The notes under the pieces: generated by a model
What the model was told of the DNA's origin: nothing
Seen by the model: only the letters and a program-made list of their open reading frames with translations
Databases searched by the model: none
Assembly (NCBI GenBank): GCA_964500965.1
Contig: CAZCQZ010000001.1
Location: 91,605 to 155,604 of the forward strand
Direction of reading: 5' to 3'
DNA from: JAISGQ01 sp964500965
GTDB taxonomy: Bacteria > Bacillota > Clostridia > Oscillospirales > Acutalibacteraceae
Length of the DNA stretch: 64,000 nt
Position numbers and translations under genes: made by a program
In this document: one piece after another, positions 25,893-34,515 of the stretch
Layout: every line of letters starts with the position of its first letter
How positions within the stretch are numbered: the first letter of the stretch is position 1

Positions 25893-27047
25893 ATGAAGAA
25901 AACAGTTTCGCTTATATGTGTGCTGGCACTTGTGCTGAGCCTGGCACTGCCTGTCGGCGCAGAAAAAGCCGAAGAAACGAATACACTGGGGCTGTCCGCA
26001 AAGGCGGCGGTGCTTATGAACACGGAAACCGGTGAGGTGCTTTACGAATACAACGCCGATGAACGGCTTCCGGAAGCCTCAATAACCAAAGTGATGACCC
26101 TGCTGCTTGTTTTTGAAGCCATTGATTCCGGGAAAATCAGCTATGATGACGAGGTGCGGTGCAGTGCTCATGCGGCAAGCATGGGCGGCTCTCAGATATG
26201 GCTTGAGGAGGGCGAGATAATGACCGTCGATGAGCTTTTGAAAGCTACGGTGGTCGGCTCTGCCAATGATGCGGCGGTTGCACTTGCAGAACACGTGGCA
26301 GGCTCTCACGAATCCTTTGTGGTTATGATGAATGACAGGGCAAGGGAACTGAATATGACGCAAACCTCCTATAAAAACTGCACGGGACTTGATGCGCAGG
26401 GACATTTGACCTCTGCGCTTGATGTGGCGATTGTGTCTGCCGAGCTGTTAAAGCACGAAGATATTTTAAATTATTCAACTATCTGGATGGATACTCTGCG
26501 TGACGGCAAGCTTGAGCTTGCCAACACAAACAAGCTGCTGAAAAGCTATAAGGATACAATCGGTCTTAAAACCGGCACGACCTCACAGGCAGGGTGCTGT
26601 GTAAGCGCGGCGGCAAGACGTGACGGAATGACCCTTGTGGCGGTGGTTATGGGCGCGCCAAACAGCAAAAGCCGCTTTGCGGACGCGGCGGCGTTGCTGG
26701 ATTACGGCTTTGCAAACTGGGAAACTGCCGCCGTCGGCGATTATATTCCGGAGACTGAAAGTATCAATGTAAAATCGGGGATTAACCGCAAGCTGCCTAC
26801 GACTGTCGTTTCGGAGGGCTATGTGCTTGCGGAAAAGGGTCGTAAAGGAGAAATTATTACCGAGGTAAGCTATGACGGAGAAGTCACCGCACCGGTTGCG
26901 GCAGGTCAGACGGTAGGCACGGTACGGCTCACCCTTGATGGGCACGTGCTCGGTGAATACAAAATAATCACAACTGCCGGAACAGACAGGGTAACATTCG
27001 GGAAAGCTTTTGCAAGTATGCTGAAAAGTCTGTTGTCTTTGTCATAA
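25893..27047 (+). CDS. Serine-type D-Ala-D-Ala carboxypeptidase (DacF/PBP5 family)
   Basis: The 384-residue secreted penicillin-binding protein trims the terminal D-Ala of peptidoglycan stem peptides, limiting cross-linking. Residues 1-23 are a signal peptide. The active-site triad motifs are SITK (Ser63, Lys66), SAN in VVGSANDAA and KTGT. A C-terminal beta-rich domain (about 285-365) and a final amphipathic helix (SMLKSLLSLS) fit membrane association. The ATG at 25893 is 11 bases after GGAGG; an ATG at 25872 lies inside the hairpin arm and lacks a site. Confidence 0.94.
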   Translation: MKKTVSLICVLALVLSLALPVGAEKAEETNTLGLSAKAAVLMNTETGEVLYEYNADERLPEASITKVMTLLLVFEAIDSGKISYDDEVRCSAHAASMGGSQIWLEEGEIMTVDELLKATVVGSANDAAVALAEHVAGSHESFVVMMNDRARELNMTQTSYKNCTGLDAQGHLTSALDVAIVSAELLKHEDILNYSTIWMDTLRDGKLELANTNKLLKSYKDTIGLKTGTTSQAGCCVSAAARRDGMTLVAVVMGAPNSKSRFADAAALLDYGFANWETAAVGDYIPETESINVKSGINRKLPTTVVSEGYVLAEKGRKGEIITEVSYDGEVTAPVAAGQTVGTVRLTLDGHVLGEYKIITTAGTDRVTFGKAFASMLKSLLSLS

Positions 27048-27092
27048 AATATTGAAATTTTCTTAAATTTGGTTCAAAAATGTTACTCGCTC

Positions 27093-27121
27093 TTGAAATA
27101 TTCTCCGACATATTGTATTAT
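27093..27121 (+). promoter_or_regulatory. pgi promoter
   Basis: TTGAAA (27093-27098), 17 bases, TATTAT (27116-27121), 31 bases before the pgi start. Its position rules out the longer open frame that begins at 27069. Confidence 0.7.
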
Positions 27122-27152
27122 AAGAATACCGAATACTAGGAGGCATTATAAT

Positions 27153-28499
27153 ATGGCTATCAGACTGGACGATGGTTACATCGGAGAATTTTTGAGTGCG
27201 GATGAAATCAAGGCAATGCAGCCCCGTGTTGAAGCAGCGGCTAAAACTCTGCATGACGGCACAGGCGCAGGAAACGATTTTCTAGGCTGGCTCACACTTC
27301 CCACAGATTACGACAAGGACGAATTTGCAAGAATCAAGGTCGCAGCTTCGAAAATCAGAGCAAATTCCGATATTCTCGTGGTCATCGGCATCGGCGGCTC
27401 TTACCTCGGAGCACGTGCCGCTATCGAGTTCCTCACGTCCCCTAACTATAACCTTGTAACAAAGGATTCACCTAAGATTATTTACGCCGGCAACAACATC
27501 AGCGGCGCGGCACTGAAAGAAGCTCTTGAAATGTGCGCACCGGAAAATGTCAATGTTTCCGTTAACGTTATTTCCAAATCCGGTACTACCACCGAGCCTG
27601 CAATTGCTTTCCGCGCTTTCAGAGAGCTTCTTGAGAGCAAGTACGGCGAGGAGGAAGCGGCAAAGAGAATTTTCTGCACCACCGATAAGGAACGCTTTGC
27701 ACTCAAGCAGCTTGCAGATGTCAAGGGCTATGAATGTTTCGTTGTTCCCGATAACGTAGGCGGCAGATATTCCGTACTTACCGCTGTCGGTCTGCTTCCC
27801 ATTGCGGTTGCCGGACTTGATATAGATGCTCTTATGGCAGGTGCAAAGGCGGCTCAGGATGAGCTTTGCGACACCGATATTGACAAAAACGACTGCTATC
27901 GTTATGCTGCCATAAGAAACGCGCTCCATGAAAAAGGCTATCTGGCAGAGCTTTTCATCAGCTATGAGCCGAATCTTGTAATGCTTGCCGAGTGGTGGAA
28001 GCAGCTTTACGGAGAAAGTGAAGGCAAGGACGGCAAGGGAATTTATCCCTCCTCCGCAACCTTCTCCACCGACCTCCATTCTCTCGGTCAGTATATTCAG
28101 GAGGGTGCTCTCAAGCTGTTTGAAACCGTATGCCTTATAGATAAAGCAAAGGTCGATGTTGAGGTCAAAAACGACCCCGAAAACGTTGACAAGCTGAATT
28201 TCCTGTCAGGCAGTACCCTTTCCTACATCAACCAAAAGGCATTTGAGGGCACTCTGCTTGCACATACCGAGGGTGGAAACCCCAACCTTATAGTACACGT
28301 TCCCGAAGCAAATGAGTTTAATCTCGGCTATCTGTTCTATTTCTATGAAAAGGCGTGCGCGGTATCCGGCTATATGCTGGGTGTAAATCCCTTTGACCAG
28401 CCCGGCGTTGAAGCATATAAGAAGAATATGTATGCGCTTCTGGGCAAACCCGGCTTTGAAGAACTCAGAGCAGAGCTTGAAGAAAAACTCGCAAAATAA
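27153..28499 (+). CDS. pgi: Glucose-6-phosphate isomerase
   Basis: The 448-residue enzyme interconverts glucose-6-phosphate and fructose-6-phosphate in glycolysis. Blocks seen are VIGIGGSYLGARAA, the phosphate-binding VISKSGTTTEPA, GGRYSVLTAVGLLP and the Ser/His/Lys region ending in NPFDQPGVEAYK. Length matches the short Gram-positive form. The ATG at 27153 follows AGGAGG. The enzyme takes glucose-6-phosphate derived from the malQ-glgP pathway elsewhere in the window. Confidence 0.97.
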   Translation: MAIRLDDGYIGEFLSADEIKAMQPRVEAAAKTLHDGTGAGNDFLGWLTLPTDYDKDEFARIKVAASKIRANSDILVVIGIGGSYLGARAAIEFLTSPNYNLVTKDSPKIIYAGNNISGAALKEALEMCAPENVNVSVNVISKSGTTTEPAIAFRAFRELLESKYGEEEAAKRIFCTTDKERFALKQLADVKGYECFVVPDNVGGRYSVLTAVGLLPIAVAGLDIDALMAGAKAAQDELCDTDIDKNDCYRYAAIRNALHEKGYLAELFISYEPNLVMLAEWWKQLYGESEGKDGKGIYPSSATFSTDLHSLGQYIQEGALKLFETVCLIDKAKVDVEVKNDPENVDKLNFLSGSTLSYINQKAFEGTLLAHTEGGNPNLIVHVPEANEFNLGYLFYFYEKACAVSGYMLGVNPFDQPGVEAYKKNMYALLGKPGFEELRAELEEKLAK

Positions 28500-28518
28500 A
28501 GTATCGGAGGAAATCAAA

Positions 28519-28935
28519 ATGATAAATTTACTTCTCGGCCATAAGGGCTCAGGCAAAACCAAAAAGCTCATCGACCTCACTCATGAAGCAGTTGAGGCTT
28601 CCAAGGGAAATGTCGTATGCATCGAAAAGGGCGACACTCTGACCTATGGTCTTGATTACAATGCAAGACTTGTAAACATCGAGGATTACAACATTAAGGG
28701 CTTTGATGCTTTCTACGGCTTCCTTTGCGGACTTTGCGCAGGAAACTATGACATCACCGATGTACTCGTTGATTCCACCCTTAAAATCGGCGGCGATGAT
28801 AAAGCTGCTCTGGGCGATTTCGTCGCAAAGCTCAATACTCTGGCAGAAAGCGCAAACGTCAAGTTTACCCTTTCCGTTTCAGCAGACAAGAACGAGCTGC
28901 CTGAGGGCATTGAGGAAGTAACTGCGGTTTTATAA
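28519..28935 (+). CDS. Small P-loop protein of unknown function
   Basis: The 138-residue protein opens with a Walker A motif, LLGHKGSGKTKKLID (residues 4-18), followed by alternating beta strands and helices of a minimal nucleotide-binding core. No clear Walker B or partner domain is visible. Ala/Asp/Lys-rich, soluble, cytoplasmic. The ATG at 28519 follows CGGAGG, 19 bases after pgi, so it is probably co-transcribed with it. I do not recognise an assigned function. A hairpin at 28954-28980 follows. Confidence 0.75.
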   Translation: MINLLLGHKGSGKTKKLIDLTHEAVEASKGNVVCIEKGDTLTYGLDYNARLVNIEDYNIKGFDAFYGFLCGLCAGNYDITDVLVDSTLKIGGDDKAALGDFVAKLNTLAESANVKFTLSVSADKNELPEGIEEVTAVL

Positions 28936-28953
28936 GCCGAAATAATTGTTTAT

Positions 28954-28980
28954 CGGAGGGAAAGTAACGCTTTCCCTCCG
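28954..28980 (+). terminator. Hairpin terminator after P-loop gene
   Basis: CGGAGGGAAAG pairs perfectly with CTTTCCCTCCG around TAACG; the T-run after it is poor (CTGAGTCGTTTT). Confidence 0.65.
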
Positions 28981-29005
28981 CTGAGTCGTTTTATAAAAAA
29001 TTAGG

Positions 29006-29035
29006 TTGACAAAGCCTATGTATTTATATTATAAT
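29006..29035 (+). promoter_or_regulatory. yceD-rpmF promoter
   Basis: TTGACA (29006-29011), 18 bases, TATAAT (29030-29035), predicted start near 29042. Confidence 0.82.
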
Positions 29036-29060
29036 ACATCGAGTGAATCGAGGTACTGTA

Positions 29061-29549
29061 ATGCAGGTTGATTTAAGAACCCTTTTTTCTCAGGAGGGCG
29101 AACGCCTTTCTGTGGAATATGACCTTGATATGTCTCAGCTCGGCGCAGAGCCGGAGCTGTTTGAAACACCTGTGCATATCAAAGGCGAAATAGTTAACAG
29201 AAGCGGAATAACCTCAATCAGCTATGACGCCGATTTTGTTTACACCCGCAACTGTGACAGATGCGATGAAGCATTGATTGAGGATATGCATTACAGCTTC
29301 TCGCATGTGCTGCTTCCGAATCTTGACGATGAAGCCGACGATGAGATAATCGAAGTGCCCGGCTGTATTCTTGATTTGGATGAGTTGGCTTATTCTGATA
29401 TTTTGCTCGGCTTACCGACGAAATACCTGTGCTCTGAGGATTGCAAAGGGCTTTGCCCCCAGTGCGGAGCAAATCTCAATGATGGCGATTGCGATTGCGA
29501 AATCGACAATGTTGATCCTCGACTTGCAGCACTCAGAGATTTATTATAA
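29061..29549 (+). CDS. DUF177/YceD-family protein
   Basis: The 162-residue protein belongs to the YceD (DUF177) family, conserved beside rpmF and linked to 23S rRNA accumulation in other organisms. It shows the CDRCDEAL pair and, near the end, CSEDCKGLCPQCGANLN, which together suggest a metal-binding cysteine cluster, plus the terminal DPRLAALRDLL typical of the family. The ATG at 29061 is preferred because the promoter predicts a transcript start near 29042; a GTG at 29043 would leave no leader. rpmF follows after 16 bases. Confidence 0.9.
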   Translation: MQVDLRTLFSQEGERLSVEYDLDMSQLGAEPELFETPVHIKGEIVNRSGITSISYDADFVYTRNCDRCDEALIEDMHYSFSHVLLPNLDDEADDEIIEVPGCILDLDELAYSDILLGLPTKYLCSEDCKGLCPQCGANLNDGDCDCEIDNVDPRLAALRDLL

Positions 29550-29565
29550 AAGGAGGTGCTGAAGA

Positions 29566-29754
29566 ATGGCGGTACCTAAGAGAAAAACTTCAAAGGCTAG
29601 AAGAGACAAGAGACGTTCCAGCGTATGGAAGCTTGACGCTCCCACTCTTGTAAAGTGCAATCACTGCGGTGAACTCATCAGACCTCATCGTCTGTGCGCT
29701 TCCTGTGGCTATTATAACGGCAGACAGGTTGTCAAGATGGAAAACGACAAATAA
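29566..29754 (+). CDS. rpmF: Ribosomal protein bL32
   Basis: A 62-residue basic large-subunit protein beginning MAVPKRKTSKARRDKRRSS. It has the zinc-binding form: CNHC near residues 31-34 and CASC near 44-47. The ribosome site AAAGGAGG precedes it, and the yceD-rpmF order is conserved across bacteria. Confidence 0.97.
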   Translation: MAVPKRKTSKARRDKRRSSVWKLDAPTLVKCNHCGELIRPHRLCASCGYYNGRQVVKMENDK

Positions 29755-29790
29755 TCAAGCAATAGCAAGGTTATTGACTGTAACGCTCGT

Positions 29791-29819
29791 GCGTCTGTGT
29801 TTCTGATTGACACAGACGC
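29791..29819 (+). terminator. Hairpin after rpmF
   Basis: GCGTCTGTGT pairs perfectly with ACACAGACGC around TTCTGATTG. No T-run, so it may be a processing or weak termination signal in the 121-base gap before the DUF512 gene. Confidence 0.5.
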
Positions 29820-29875
29820 TCTTGAGTTGTTGCGGTCATTGTTTTTATCGGCGTTTGTAAAAAGGAGGGTCACGT

Positions 29876-31177
29876 ATGCCTGTTCTTATCTGCGGTGTAG
29901 AGGAAAACAGCATAGCGCAGGAGTGCGGTATTGAAGCAGGAACAGTGCTTATTACAATAAACGAGCATGAGATTAACGACGTTCTTGATTTCCGCTTTTT
30001 TGAGGCGTATGAAAATTTGACGCTTCTGCTTGAAAAGTGCGGTGTACGCCGCACTGTTGAAATTGAAAAGGACGAATACGAGGAGCTTGGTTTGATTTTT
30101 GAAACCTACCTTATGGACAAGCAGAAATCCTGCAAGAACAAGTGCATTTTCTGCTTTATCGACCAGCTTCCCGAAGGCATGAGAAAAAGCCTTTATTTTA
30201 AGGACGATGATTCACGTCTGTCATTTTTGTTCGGGAATTACATGACCCTTACCAACATGACGGATAAAGATATTGACCGCATACTTATGATGCATATAAG
30301 CCCGGTGAATGTTTCCGTGCATACCATGAATCCACAGCTTCGCGTTGAGATGATGAAAAATCCAAACGCAGGCAAGTCCATCGAAATGCTGAAACGCCTT
30401 GCATCGGGCGGAGTAGATGTAAATTGCCAGCTTGTGCTGTGTCCGGGAATAAATGACGGAAAAGAGCTTGAATATTCCCTTGACGAGCTGATGAAGTTGA
30501 CACCGGCAGTCAAAAGCATTGCCCTTGTGCCGGTCGGCTTGACAAAGCACAGAGAGGGTCTTTGCAAGCTTCGCCTTTTTAATGAAAAAGAAGCTGCCGA
30601 TGTGGTTAAAACCGCCGAAAGCTATGCGGAAAAATCGTTAAAGAAAAACGGCTCAAGAATAGTGTATGCGGCAGATGAGTTTTATATAAAAGCAGGACTT
30701 CCCTTTCCAAAGGACGAGGAATACGAGGAATACGCTCAGATTGAAAACGGCGTGGGACTTGTAACTTCACTGGAAAGCGAATTTGCAAGAGCAGTGGAGG
30801 ATACCGAGAGTGACGGCAGAGAGCGTGCTGTGACTATAGCCACAGGTGTTTCCGCCGCGCCGATACTCGAAAACATGCTGAATACCCATATGAAAAAGTG
30901 GGCATCGGTTAAATATAACGTAGTCCCCATTATAAATTACTTTTTCGGAGAGACTATAACCGTTGCCGGTCTTGTAACCGGGCAGGACCTTATCTCTCAG
31001 CTAAAGGGCAGAGATTTAGGCGATGAGCTTTTGATTCCACGGGTGATGCTCAGACACGAGGGGGATATGTTCCTTGACGATACCCTCCTTGAAACCGTGG
31101 AAAAAGAGCTTGAAATCCCGGTGCGCGTAGTGGAAAATGACGGCTATGAGCTGCTTGATGCAGTGCTTGGAGAATAA
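29876..31177 (+). CDS. DUF512 radical SAM protein with N-terminal PDZ-like domain
   Basis: The 433-residue protein begins with a PDZ-like segment (about 1-60, ENSIAQECGIEAGTVLITIN), followed by a radical SAM cluster motif CKNKCIFC and the phrase FIDQLPEGMRKSLYFKDDD, both diagnostic of the clostridial DUF512 family. The C-terminal half (about 250-430) is the DUF512 domain. A soluble Fe-S enzyme of unknown substrate. It lies 16 bases before der, then plsY, a gene order I know to be common in Clostridia. The ATG follows AAGGAGGGTCACGT. Confidence 0.9.
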   Translation: MPVLICGVEENSIAQECGIEAGTVLITINEHEINDVLDFRFFEAYENLTLLLEKCGVRRTVEIEKDEYEELGLIFETYLMDKQKSCKNKCIFCFIDQLPEGMRKSLYFKDDDSRLSFLFGNYMTLTNMTDKDIDRILMMHISPVNVSVHTMNPQLRVEMMKNPNAGKSIEMLKRLASGGVDVNCQLVLCPGINDGKELEYSLDELMKLTPAVKSIALVPVGLTKHREGLCKLRLFNEKEAADVVKTAESYAEKSLKKNGSRIVYAADEFYIKAGLPFPKDEEYEEYAQIENGVGLVTSLESEFARAVEDTESDGRERAVTIATGVSAAPILENMLNTHMKKWASVKYNVVPIINYFFGETITVAGLVTGQDLISQLKGRDLGDELLIPRVMLRHEGDMFLDDTLLETVEKELEIPVRVVENDGYELLDAVLGE

Positions 31178-31193
31178 AAGAGGTGAATATATA

Positions 31194-32519
31194 ATGGCGA
31201 AACCTATTGTTGCGGTGGTCGGCAGACCTAACGTGGGAAAATCCACGCTTTTCAATAAGATAACAGGCAAGCGGCTTGCAATTGTGGAGGACACTCCCGG
31301 TGTAACACGTGACAGGCTTTATGCCGACGGCGAATGGTGCGGACACGAATTTCTGCTTGTAGACACAGGCGGTATAGAGCCGTTTTCAAACGACGTGATA
31401 CTGTCACAGATGAGACGGCAGGCACAGCTTGCAATCGACACCGCAGATGTTATCATACTTGTGACGGATATTCGCACAGGCGTTGTTGCAACGGATATGG
31501 AGGTTGCGGCAATGCTTCAAAAGAGCAACCGCCCCATTGTGCTGTGCGTAAATAAATGCGATACTCTCGGAGCACCTCAGCCGGAATTTTACGAGTTCTA
31601 TAATCTCGGACTTGGTGACCCCATAGCGGTTTCCGCAACCCACGGTCACGGCACAGGCGATTTGCTGGACGAGGTTGTAAAATATTTCCCGGAGGATAAT
31701 TCCGAGGATTTTGACGAGAGCTACATTAAGGTTGCCGTAATAGGCAAGCCGAATGCCGGCAAATCCTCACTGGTAAACAAAATCGTCGGTGAAGAAAGAA
31801 TGATTGTTTCGGATATTGCCGGAACAACCCGTGATGCAGTTGACTCCGCTGTCGAAAACGAGCACGGAAAATTTGTGTTTATCGACACCGCAGGTATTCG
31901 CAGGCGCAGTAAGGTCAGCGATAATATCGAAAGATACAGCATAATCAGAGCCGAGGCCGCCATTGACAGGGCGGACGTTTGCGTTATTATGATAGACGCA
32001 ACGGTGGGCTTCACCGAGCAGGATTCAAAAATCGCCGGACTTGCCAACGAAAAGGGTAAGGGCTGTATTATTGCGGTAAACAAATGGGACGCCATTGTGA
32101 AGAATAACCGAACAATGGACGATTTCAGGAAAAGTTTGGAAAATGACTTGTCTTTCATGTCCTATGCACCTATAATATTCATATCCGCAAAAACGGGGCA
32201 AAGACTGGACAGGCTGTTTGAGCTTATTAAGTACGTTGCAGACCAGAACTCGATGCGCATTACCACAGGTATGCTTAACGAGCTTTTGGCTGAGGCAACA
32301 CAGCGTGTACAGCCACCTACGGATAAGGGCAAGCGGCTGAAGATTTATTATATGACACAGCCATCAACCAAGCCGCCGACATTTGTGTGCTTTGTCAATA
32401 ATGCGGATTTGTTTCATTTCTCATATCAGCGTTATCTTGAAAACAGGATAAGGGAGACTTTCGGTCTGGAGGGTACTCCGGTGCGATTTGTGATACGAGA
32501 AAGGTCAGATAAAAAATAG
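31194..32519 (+). CDS. der: Ribosome biogenesis GTPase Der (EngA)
   Basis: The 441-residue protein has two tandem GTPase domains, with P-loops GRPNVGKS near residue 10 and GKPNAGKS near 183, and a C-terminal KH-like domain. It assists 50S subunit assembly. The ATG at 31194 follows AGAGGTG; an upstream in-frame ATG at 31137 is inside the previous gene. It is 16 bases after the DUF512 gene and 15 before plsY. Confidence 0.98.
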   Translation: MAKPIVAVVGRPNVGKSTLFNKITGKRLAIVEDTPGVTRDRLYADGEWCGHEFLLVDTGGIEPFSNDVILSQMRRQAQLAIDTADVIILVTDIRTGVVATDMEVAAMLQKSNRPIVLCVNKCDTLGAPQPEFYEFYNLGLGDPIAVSATHGHGTGDLLDEVVKYFPEDNSEDFDESYIKVAVIGKPNAGKSSLVNKIVGEERMIVSDIAGTTRDAVDSAVENEHGKFVFIDTAGIRRRSKVSDNIERYSIIRAEAAIDRADVCVIMIDATVGFTEQDSKIAGLANEKGKGCIIAVNKWDAIVKNNRTMDDFRKSLENDLSFMSYAPIIFISAKTGQRLDRLFELIKYVADQNSMRITTGMLNELLAEATQRVQPPTDKGKRLKIYYMTQPSTKPPTFVCFVNNADLFHFSYQRYLENRIRETFGLEGTPVRFVIRERSDKK

Positions 32520-32534
32520 GGAGGCATCATCGTA

Positions 32535-33233
32535 ATGGGAAGTAAACTTGTTATAGTTTATGTACTGTCTGCGATTCTGGCATATCTTCTGGGAAGCATA
32601 AATTTTTCGATAATAATCACAAAAATATATTTAAAAAAGGACATACGCGAGTTCGGAAGCGGCAATGCGGGAACCACAAACGTGCTCCGCAGTGTGGGCG
32701 CACTGCCCTCTGCCCTTACCTTTGTGGGAGATTTTCTGAAAGCGGTGCTGTCTATATGGGGCGCACAGCTTTTGTATGAAGCGGTGTTCAAGCTTGACAT
32801 AGGCTACGGCGATGAGCTTATGCAGATTGCAAAGGGTATAGCGGCTCTGTTTGTGATAATCGGGCACATGTGGCCGGTTTATTTCGGATTTAAGGGCGGA
32901 AAGGGTGTTGTAACCGGCGCGGCACTGTCGCTCATGATGCACCCGGTTGCCTTTGCGGTTTGTATCGGAACCTTTATTATCTGCGTGCTTATTACAAAAA
33001 TCGTTTCAATATCCTCTTGCATAGCAACGGCAACATTCCCGATAACCATGTTTATTATCACATATTTCTTCCATTACAAAGTCAATGACGGCGCAAATCT
33101 TTACTATGTGATAATAATGACCGCTCTGGCGTTTTCCTATGCCGCACTGATAATCTGCAAGCACCATGAAAACATTAAAAGACTTATCGCCGGTACGGAA
33201 TCGAAAATTTCCGTGAAGAAAAAAGAAGCATAA
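32535..33233 (+). CDS. plsY: Glycerol-3-phosphate acyltransferase PlsY
   Basis: The 232-residue membrane protein transfers an acyl group from acyl-phosphate to glycerol-3-phosphate, the first step of phospholipid synthesis. It has the three PlsY motifs: GSGNAGTTNVLR, GHMWPVYFGFKGGKGV and the third motif region before the last helix, with about five membrane spans. The ATG follows GGGAGG. It ends the DUF512-der-plsY operon, closed by the terminator at 33245. Confidence 0.96.
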   Translation: MGSKLVIVYVLSAILAYLLGSINFSIIITKIYLKKDIREFGSGNAGTTNVLRSVGALPSALTFVGDFLKAVLSIWGAQLLYEAVFKLDIGYGDELMQIAKGIAALFVIIGHMWPVYFGFKGGKGVVTGAALSLMMHPVAFAVCIGTFIICVLITKIVSISSCIATATFPITMFIITYFFHYKVNDGANLYYVIIMTALAFSYAALIICKHHENIKRLIAGTESKISVKKKEA

Positions 33234-33244
33234 AGATAAACAAT

Positions 33245-33278
33245 GAGGCAGTAAAAAACGAAAGTTTTTTACTGCCTC
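33245..33278. terminator. Bidirectional hairpin terminator, GNRA-loop family
   Basis: Perfect 15-bp stem GAGGCAGTAAAAAAC with loop GAAA between convergent plsY and the pseudouridine synthase gene, followed by TGTTTTT. Confidence 0.87.
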
Positions 33279-33297
33279 TGTTTTTATGATATTACTA

Positions 33298-33360
33298 TTT
33301 GACAAAAGCTTTGAAGTTAACCGAGGCGAACGTTTATGACTAAATGCTTTTATTAAGTAG
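33298..33360. repeat. Dispersed ~60-bp element, copy B
   Basis: Starts TTTGACAAAAGCTTTGAAGT and ends AAATGCTTTTATTAAGTAG, matching copy A (22494) at about two-thirds of positions. Its right end overlaps the last codons of the pseudouridine synthase gene. Confidence 0.55.
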
Positions 33361-34327
33361 CAGCATAAATGTCACAGCCCGGAAATTCGCTCAAAAACGG
33401 AACGTTTTCAGCCTGAACGACCTTGCCGTTGAGATAGTCAAGCTCATAAGCTTCGGTGGTAAAATCAAAAGTAAGACGATAGGAATAAAGTGCTTGCCTG
33501 GTGTAACCCGTGCCCTTGTTAAGGGCGTTTGTGCCGTACTTGCCGTCACCGAGCAGAGGATGTCCGATTGATGCCATATGCGCGCGTATCTGGTGGGTAC
33601 GACCTGTCAACAGGTCGATATGCAAAAGAGACAGATTATTCCGCTCGGCAATCACGCGATATTTTGTGCGTATGGTTTTTGCGTTCTGAGACGGCATTGA
33701 ATCAATGTAAACCCTGTTTTGTTCCTCGTTTTTAACCAGATAGCCGGTAAGCGTCGCTTCTTTCGGACGTACCTTACCGTGAACGATGCACAGGTACTCC
33801 TTGTGGATTTCCCTGTCCTTCATTTTCTGATTCAAGATTCTCAGTGCCGCCGCGTTTTTTGCCGCAATAACAAGTCCTCCGGTGTTGCGGTCGATTCTGT
33901 TTACCAGAGCCGGAGCAAATGAATTTTCATCATCGGGGTCGTATTCTCCCTTTTCGTAAAGATAGCGGTGTATTCTGGCGATGAGAGTATCCGTTTGGTA
34001 ATCGTTGTCCGGGTGAACAAGTACGCCGGGCTTTTTGTCCGCAATAAGGATATTTTCATCTTCGTAGCTTATCTCAATGCTTTTTGATGCCTTGAGAAAA
34101 TCAAATTTATATTCCGGCTCGCTTAAAACATCATCGGGCAGATAAACCTCCAGAACATCTCCCTCATTCAGTCTGTCGGAAATTTGACAGCGTTTTCTGT
34201 TGAGCTTGATATTTTTGGTGCGTATCGCTTTGTACATCATGCTCTGAGGAAGAAACGGAAATGCCTTGCCCAGAAATTTGTCAACGCGCTGACCGGCATC
34301 ATTGTGCTTGATAATCAGTTTTTTCAT
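33353..34327 (-). CDS. RluA-family 23S/tRNA pseudouridine synthase
   Basis: The 324-residue enzyme converts uridine to pseudouridine in rRNA or tRNA. It has an N-terminal S4 RNA-binding domain (QRVDKFLGKAF, about 10-75) and the catalytic block VNRIDRNTGGLVIAAK with the conserved Asp, followed by LLTGRTHQIRAH. It resembles the RluC/D branch. The ATG at 34327 follows GGAGC. The last seven or so residues overlap dispersed element B, so the C-terminus may have been altered by it. Confidence 0.93.
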   Translation of the reverse strand: MKKLIIKHNDAGQRVDKFLGKAFPFLPQSMMYKAIRTKNIKLNRKRCQISDRLNEGDVLEVYLPDDVLSEPEYKFDFLKASKSIEISYEDENILIADKKPGVLVHPDNDYQTDTLIARIHRYLYEKGEYDPDDENSFAPALVNRIDRNTGGLVIAAKNAAALRILNQKMKDREIHKEYLCIVHGKVRPKEATLTGYLVKNEEQNRVYIDSMPSQNAKTIRTKYRVIAERNNLSLLHIDLLTGRTHQIRAHMASIGHPLLGDGKYGTNALNKGTGYTRQALYSYRLTFDFTTEAYELDYLNGKVVQAENVPFLSEFPGCDIYAAT

Positions 34328-34434
34328 ATAGCAGCTCCGTGTGTTTGATATTGAAAATTATACATCAAAAGCGGTAATATTTAAATAGCATTATAAATAT
34401 TTTCTTATAAGAGGGAAAATATCTTTAAAAATGC

Positions 34435-34488
34435 TTGATATAAAGCCCTTTTGTATGATAAAATTATATGGGTAAATATATCCCATAT
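34435..34488 (+). promoter_or_regulatory. Promoter and operator-like inverted repeat before the cohesin-like operon
   Basis: TTGATA (34435-34440), 18 bases, TAAAAT (34459-34464). Directly after it, ATATGGG (34466-34472) and CCCATAT (34482-34488) form an inverted repeat straddling the expected transcript start, a possible repressor site or leader hairpin. Confidence 0.6.
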
Positions 34489-34515
34489 TAACACAGGCAG
34501 GGGAAGTGCACAAGC

